Program-made: the position numbers and the translations under genes
The notes under the pieces: model-generated
What the model saw: the letters and a program-made list of their open reading frames with translations, nothing else
The model's database searches: none
Told to the model about the DNA's origin: nothing
Source of the DNA: Planctomycetota bacterium
GTDB lineage: Bacteria; Planctomycetota; UBA1135
Reading direction: 5' to 3'
Assembly: GCA_003501525.1 (NCBI GenBank)
Contig: DNPI01000189.1
Span: forward strand, 1 to 8,783
DNA: 8,783 bases
Shown here: in pieces, positions 5,639 to 8,783 of the stretch
Layout of the letters: every line of letters starts with the position of its first letter
How positions within the stretch are numbered: position 1 is the stretch's first letter

Positions 5639-6625
5639 TCAGGCAAGAGGGTTGCGAGCGAGGAGCTCAGGCAACAAGGAGTCTACGGTTGCTCCCGCTG
5701 CGCGGGTTTCGTATCGAAGCAGCACGCGGTGCCGAAGGGAAGGCAGGAGGGCATCACTGAGATCTTCGGGTGCGACATGTACCCGCCCCCTTATGAGGGC
5801 GAGGGCTTTTGCGCCAGCAATCGCTGCTTGCCCGGCCCTTGGGCTAGCTCCCCACGAAACCCCAGCGCGGATTTCATCTGGTGCTTCTGGATTATCTGGA
5901 TGTGTCAGTCGAATCAGTTGTGCCAATGAGGTGACGAGGCTGTCTGCAACGACAATGTTTTTCGCGGCACATTGAAGAGCGATAACTTGTTCACGGTTAA
6001 GGATTGGGGCCTCCTCGATAGAGCTGGGGCCCAGAGAAAAAATCTTTGTCAGCGCTTCCGCTGAAGGGGATGGAACATTTAGCTGGAACAGGAAGCGGTC
6101 GAGTTGCGCCTCGGGGAGAGGGTAGGTCCCCTCGAGCTCGATTGGGTTTTGAGTGGCGGCCAGGAAAAAAGGCTGAGGCAGAGGATGGCTTTCTCCTCCG
6201 CACGTCACCTGCCCCTCTTCCATGGCCTCAAGAAATGCTGATTGGGTGCGTGGCGTTGCGCGGTTGATTTCATCTGCCAGGAGGACATGGCAGAAGACAG
6301 GGCCAGGGGAGAATTGAAAAGGCTTCCCTTCTTCCCTTCGGTTCAGCACCTCGCCTCCGGTGATATCACCTGGCATTAAATCCGGCGTGCACTGAATTCG
6401 GCCGAAGTCGATTCCCAGTAGCGCCGCGAGCGAGCGGACTAAGCGAGTTTTGCCAAGACCTGGGGCTCCCTCAATTAGGACGTGCCCTCCTGCGACAAGG
6501 GCCGCAATGGTGTTTTCGATGAGCTGGGGTTGGCCGAGAACTCTCTCTTGCAAAGCCTCTCGCAGAGCTCCCAAAAGGCTGGAAGCTTCTTCTGGGTCAA
6601 TGAGAGGATTAGGTGCGGGTGGCAT
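5639..6625 (-). CDS. MoxR-family AAA+ ATPase
   Basis: This 328-residue AAA+ ATPase of the MoxR class probably acts as a chaperone-like remodelling factor. It has Walker A GAPGLGKT at 53-60, Walker B VLLADE at 114-119, sensor 1 ATQNP at 157-161, the Arg-finger segment LDRF at 175-178 and sensor 2 GASPRA at 259-264, followed by the small helical lid domain. I chose the ATG at 6625: it gives the usual family length and keeps the overlap with the preceding gene to 17 bases. A longer frame from 6700 adds 25 low-complexity residues unlike MoxR. There is no Shine-Dalgarno. MoxR genes normally sit beside DUF58 and von Willebrand A-domain genes. Here the neighbours are a HAD hydrolase and NAD synthesis genes, so its partners are unknown or elsewhere. 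Confidence 0.95.
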   Translation of the reverse strand: MPPAPNPLIDPEEASSLLGALREALQERVLGQPQLIENTIAALVAGGHVLIEGAPGLGKTRLVRSLAALLGIDFGRIQCTPDLMPGDITGGEVLNRREEGKPFQFSPGPVFCHVLLADEINRATPRTQSAFLEAMEEGQVTCGGESHPLPQPFFLAATQNPIELEGTYPLPEAQLDRFLFQLNVPSPSAEALTKIFSLGPSSIEEAPILNREQVIALQCAAKNIVVADSLVTSLAQLIRLTHPDNPEAPDEIRAGVSWGASPRAGQAAIAGAKALALIRGRVHVAPEDLSDALLPSLRHRVLLRYETRAAGATVDSLLPELLARNPLA

Positions 6626-7331
6626 GGGTGGCTTGCTCGACCAGCGGCAGGATACCGCGGAGGTCGGAAACCACGGGGATGCCTTCCTGGGTGGATTCAA
6701 ATTCTGTGTTGCGGTCTAAAAGCGCTGCTCTTAAACCGGCCTGAACGGCACCCTTGACATCTCTATCCATATGATCCCCTACATGCAGGGTTTCTTCGGG
6801 GGAAACCCCTGCCCGAAAAAGAGCGCGCTCGAAAATTTCTCTTTCTGGTTTTTCTGCCCTAACTTCGGCGCTGGCCACAATAAAATCCACTTGATTTGCA
6901 ATCCCTAAGCCTTCGCAAAGAGTTGGCAGGCTTTCCGACCAGTTTGACACAATGCCCGCAAGAATCCCTTGGTTAGCGAGTTCTTCAAGAACTTCTCCCA
7001 CTTCTGGGAATAGGCGATAAGAAGAAGGGTTCTCAAAGTACGCGATAAGAGCGTTGTTCGCAGCTTCGAGGCTTCCGCGGGGGACACCTTGTTTGTTTAG
7101 GACGGAATCATTGAAGAAGCGAAACCATCCCAAGCTAAATCTCGTGCACCCCTCAATATCTGCTGGCAGCTGGCGATAAGCTTCCGCCATTTCTGCTCCC
7201 ATGCCCTCGGGGTCATGCTTCCCCCCAAGAGAAGCTGCAATCCTGCTGTAAGTTGCTGGTCGCGACTGCACTTCTGTGAAGAGCGTGTTGCCGGCGTCTA
7301 GGAAGACGGCTCTGATGGGATTATTGGGCAT
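6609..7331 (-). CDS. HAD-superfamily hydrolase, REG-2-like (subfamily IA)
   Basis: This 240-residue protein is a haloacid dehalogenase-fold hydrolase, probably a small-molecule phosphatase. Motif I is FLDAGNT with nucleophile Asp12, motif II is IVSNW (Ser129), motif III is Lys161 in AEKPEREIF, and motif IV is HVGDHMDRD with Asp186 and Asp191. A helical cap lies between motifs I and II, at about 20-105. The pattern VSN, EKP, LHVGD and GAVQAG fits the REG-2/HDHD3-like group. The usual second Asp of DxDxT, the general acid, is Gly14 here, which that group also tends to vary, so its activity and substrate are uncertain. The ATG at 7331 begins directly before the HAD fold. An open frame continues upstream to 7622 but is Ser/Pro/Gly low-complexity and runs antisense to the TPR gene, so I excluded it. 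It is first of four genes on this strand. Confidence 0.92.
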   Translation of the reverse strand: MPNNPIRAVFLDAGNTLFTEVQSRPATYSRIAASLGGKHDPEGMGAEMAEAYRQLPADIEGCTRFSLGWFRFFNDSVLNKQGVPRGSLEAANNALIAYFENPSSYRLFPEVGEVLEELANQGILAGIVSNWSESLPTLCEGLGIANQVDFIVASAEVRAEKPEREIFERALFRAGVSPEETLHVGDHMDRDVKGAVQAGLRAALLDRNTEFESTQEGIPVVSDLRGILPLVEQATHATRT

Positions 7332-7382
7332 GACGAAAGGACTCGGGGGATGAGGGTGTGGGGGCCCGCTACTATGTTGCCT

Positions 7383-7399
7383 GACCGGCCCTCCCGGTT
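7383..7399 (+). promoter_or_regulatory. small hairpin in the divergent intergenic region, just before the TPR start
   Basis: ACCGG (7384-7388) and CCGGT (7394-7398) pair around a 5-base loop, with an extra G-U pair outside. It sits five bases before the TTG start of the TPR gene, within the 73-bp region between divergent genes. It could hinder ribosome access in the RNA or serve as a protein-binding dyad. A TACTAT at 7370-7375 is a possible -10 for the plus strand, but no -35 is evident. Confidence 0.25.
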
Positions 7400-7404
7400 C
7401 CAGC

Positions 7405-8589
7405 TTGTCCCCCAATCTCCCTCGCCATTTTTTTTCTTGTGCGGCATTAGTCGTCGCCGCTTGCGCTGGCCCGGTTGGCGATTCCGCACCTTCCCCCTCT
7501 TTGGTCTCGAACGCAAGCGGGTTCCGATTGCCTGGATTTGGAGAGGAATCCGCCCCTCGATTAATTGAGTCACTTCCCCCCGCGGCAAGTGTCGAAACAT
7601 TGGACCTTGGATTTCTTCCCATCCTTGTTCGTCCTCAACCAGAGGAAGTGGCGGAATCTAAGCTTTTGACCGCAGCGGTGGGAGCCCTCCGGGCTAATGG
7701 ATATCGTCGAGCCTCTATCTTGCTCGAGGATTACCGTCGTGGCTCGACTCAAAGCCGGATTATTCGTTGCCTCCACGGGTGGACGCTTGCTCTTGCTGGC
7801 GAATTAGAGCTAGCGCGAAATATGGCAACAGCTTTGGTTTCCGGTGAAGATCCTGCAGCGCCAGGGCCCGCCTACTTAATGGGAGTGGTTCTTGATGGGC
7901 AAGGCCGGGAAGCGGACGCGTTTGCTTGGTACCAATTAGCGCTTCGAGCTGCACCTTCAGACGCCGACCTTCTTGTCCGGACTGCCCGGACAGGGTCCAA
8001 GGCTGGGGATCCTCGATTTGTTTTGCAGTGCCTCGAGACGCTAGATCGTCGGGGCGCCCTCTCCTTGGAATTGGAGCCACTTAGGGCGCAAGCTCTTGCT
8101 GAGGCTGGCGAGGGGGAATCAGCTCTTTTGGTGTATGACCTGCTTTTGGGCCAGCTAGGAGAAAACCCAGATTTCTTAGAGGAGGCGGGGCTCTGCGCCT
8201 TTGGATTAGGCAACGAAAGAGATGACCCGGACTTCTTTAGCCTTGCCGCTGATTACTTCAGTCGAGCGGTTGAATTTAATCCGCAAGATTCGCGAGCTTC
8301 GTACAACCTGGGCTGCGCTCTTGATTGGGGTGGAGACGCCAGCGGCGCAGAAATGGCATATATGAGGGCTTTAGAGGTAAAGCCTGATTATTTGTTTGCG
8401 GCCGAAAATTTGGCAGAGCTTTTTTTGCGGGAAGGGAGAGAGCAAGAAGCCCGGAGTGTATTAGAGGAGCAGCTGCGTCAACCCCTTCCTGACACTGTTC
8501 GATCTCGACTCTCCGCTAGGCTGAAACGGGCTAGTAATGAAGAGGCATCAGCAAGCCGGGGCAATGGCGCGGAACGACTACAGCCGTAG
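7405..8589 (+). CDS. TPR-repeat protein, probable lipoprotein
   Basis: This 394-residue protein has tetratricopeptide repeats, which usually mediate protein-protein contact. The N-terminus has a hydrophobic run ending in LVVAAC, a good lipobox with Cys20, so it should be exported and lipid-anchored. A variable linker at about 21-80 follows. Helical repeats then run from about 85 to 360. The clearest are at about 153-186 (ALYxxG-type helices ending ALRAAPSD), 278-310 (ADYFSRAVEFNPQDSRASYNLG) and 311-345 (AEMAYMRALEVKPDYLFAAENLAELF). The C-terminal 30 residues are charged and Ser-rich. The start is TTG at 7405; no ATG or GTG precedes it in frame back to a TGA at 7351-7353, and a later start would lose the lipobox. 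There is no Shine-Dalgarno. It is divergent from the HAD operon and 12 bases ahead of the PLP-enzyme gene. No specific function can be assigned. Confidence 0.88.
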   Translation: MSPNLPRHFFSCAALVVAACAGPVGDSAPSPSLVSNASGFRLPGFGEESAPRLIESLPPAASVETLDLGFLPILVRPQPEEVAESKLLTAAVGALRANGYRRASILLEDYRRGSTQSRIIRCLHGWTLALAGELELARNMATALVSGEDPAAPGPAYLMGVVLDGQGREADAFAWYQLALRAAPSDADLLVRTARTGSKAGDPRFVLQCLETLDRRGALSLELEPLRAQALAEAGEGESALLVYDLLLGQLGENPDFLEEAGLCAFGLGNERDDPDFFSLAADYFSRAVEFNPQDSRASYNLGCALDWGGDASGAEMAYMRALEVKPDYLFAAENLAELFLREGREQEARSVLEEQLRQPLPDTVRSRLSARLKRASNEEASASRGNGAERLQP

Positions 8590-8601
8590 TGTGCAATATC
8601 T

Positions 8602-8783
8602 ATGACCTCCGATTTCGATTCTCTGGAGGATTTGCAAACACCAGCTCTCGTTATTGACCTGGATTGTGTGCGAGAGAATGTAGAGGCGATGAGGTTGCGC
8701 CTAGGGGGCGATATCGGGAGGTGGCAGCCTCATATCAAAACCGCCAAGGTGCCAGAAGTCTTCACAATATTGCTCGAGGCGGG
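8602..8783 (+). CDS. alanine-racemase-fold PLP enzyme (D-threonine aldolase/DSD1-like), N-terminal part
   Basis: Only the first 60 residues are present before the window ends, and the frame is open. LQTPALVIDLDCVRENVEAM at 11-30 is the opening of the alanine-racemase-like barrel. WQPHIKTAK at 41-49 corresponds to the RPHxKTHK motif of D-threonine aldolases and eukaryote-type D-serine dehydratases, where the first Lys (here Lys46) carries pyridoxal phosphate. The motif has Ala in place of the second His-region residue, so the substrate may differ from the named enzymes. The ATG at 8602 lies 12 bases after the TPR gene stop, without a Shine-Dalgarno, and the two are likely co-transcribed. The fold call is good; the reaction (aldolase, dehydratase or racemase) cannot be decided from this fragment. 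Confidence 0.88.
   Translation, partial: MTSDFDSLEDLQTPALVIDLDCVRENVEAMRLRLGGDIGRWQPHIKTAKVPEVFTILLEA

Noticed and set aside
5562..5975. A 137-codon open frame on the plus strand, antisense to the MoxR 3' end
   Set aside because: It is rich in Arg, Ser and Ala as expected from reading a coding strand backwards, has no recognisable domain, and the opposite strand encodes a clear MoxR lid domain.
6626..6700. An N-terminal extension of the MoxR gene to 6700
   Set aside because: It adds 25 residues not typical of MoxR and greatly increases overlap with the HAD coding sequence. The ATG at 6625 gives the normal family length.
7332..7622. An N-terminal extension of the HAD gene to 7622 (97 residues)
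   Set aside because: The extra residues are low-complexity Ser/Pro/Gly, unlike any HAD protein, and lie antisense to the TPR lipoprotein start. The HAD fold begins immediately after the ATG at 7331.
7760..8213. Open frames of 106 and 113 codons antisense to the TPR gene
   Set aside because: They overlap each other in different frames, have Arg/Ser/Pro-rich composition and no motifs. The TPR reading is clearly the real one.
1..8783. CRISPR arrays, insertion sequences, phage or defence genes
   Set aside because: No regularly spaced repeats, terminal inverted repeats, transposase or known defence motifs were seen on either strand.

Overview
This 8.8 kb window looks like chromosomal DNA from a Gram-negative-type bacterium of moderate GC content (mid-50s % by eye). 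The cell-envelope clues are an RseB-like periplasmic regulator and two probable lipoproteins. Only one gene start has a clear Shine-Dalgarno sequence, and three genes have no upstream ATG or depend on GTG/TTG starts. I cannot fix the phylum from sequence alone. Planctomycetota or a myxobacteria-like lineage would fit, but that is inference. There is no integrase, transposase, CRISPR array, phage gene or defence cassette, so this reads as an ordinary chromosomal segment with some unusual gene structures.

Layout. (1) 1-67: a tRNA-Arg(CCG) on the minus strand, cut by the window edge. (2) 68-229: a divergent intergenic region with a perfect 7-bp inverted repeat and an extended -10 promoter, leading to a secreted protein with thrombospondin type 3-like calcium-binding repeats (230-1183). 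(3) 1291-3422: a plus-strand envelope-stress-type operon of an ECF sigma factor, a one-TM anti-sigma-like protein and an RseB/MucB-like probable lipoprotein. The last two overlap by 4 nt. (4) 3492-3902: a small helical protein of unknown function, whose stop codon overlaps the stop of the convergent operon. (5) 7331 to 3899, minus strand: a tight four-gene run of REG-2-like HAD hydrolase, MoxR-family AAA+ ATPase, nitrilase-type glutaminase and ammonia-dependent NAD+ synthetase. (6) 7405 onward, plus strand: a TPR lipoprotein and the start of an alanine-racemase-fold PLP enzyme (D-threonine aldolase/DSD1-like), cut by the window end.

How the genes work together. The sigma, membrane protein and RseB-like protein together suggest a signal relay from envelope to transcription. 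The glutaminase and synthetase together would make NAD+ from deamido-NAD+, ATP and glutamine. The most striking feature is that these two genes lie in the same reading frame and are separated by a single TAA codon at 4750-4748. A normally fused glutamine-dependent NadE therefore appears as two proteins, either through natural fission, a nonsense change or stop readthrough. I found no clear new multi-gene system. The split NadE, the MoxR without its usual partners, and the anti-sigma protein with a duplicated ELWxR motif are the points most worth following up.
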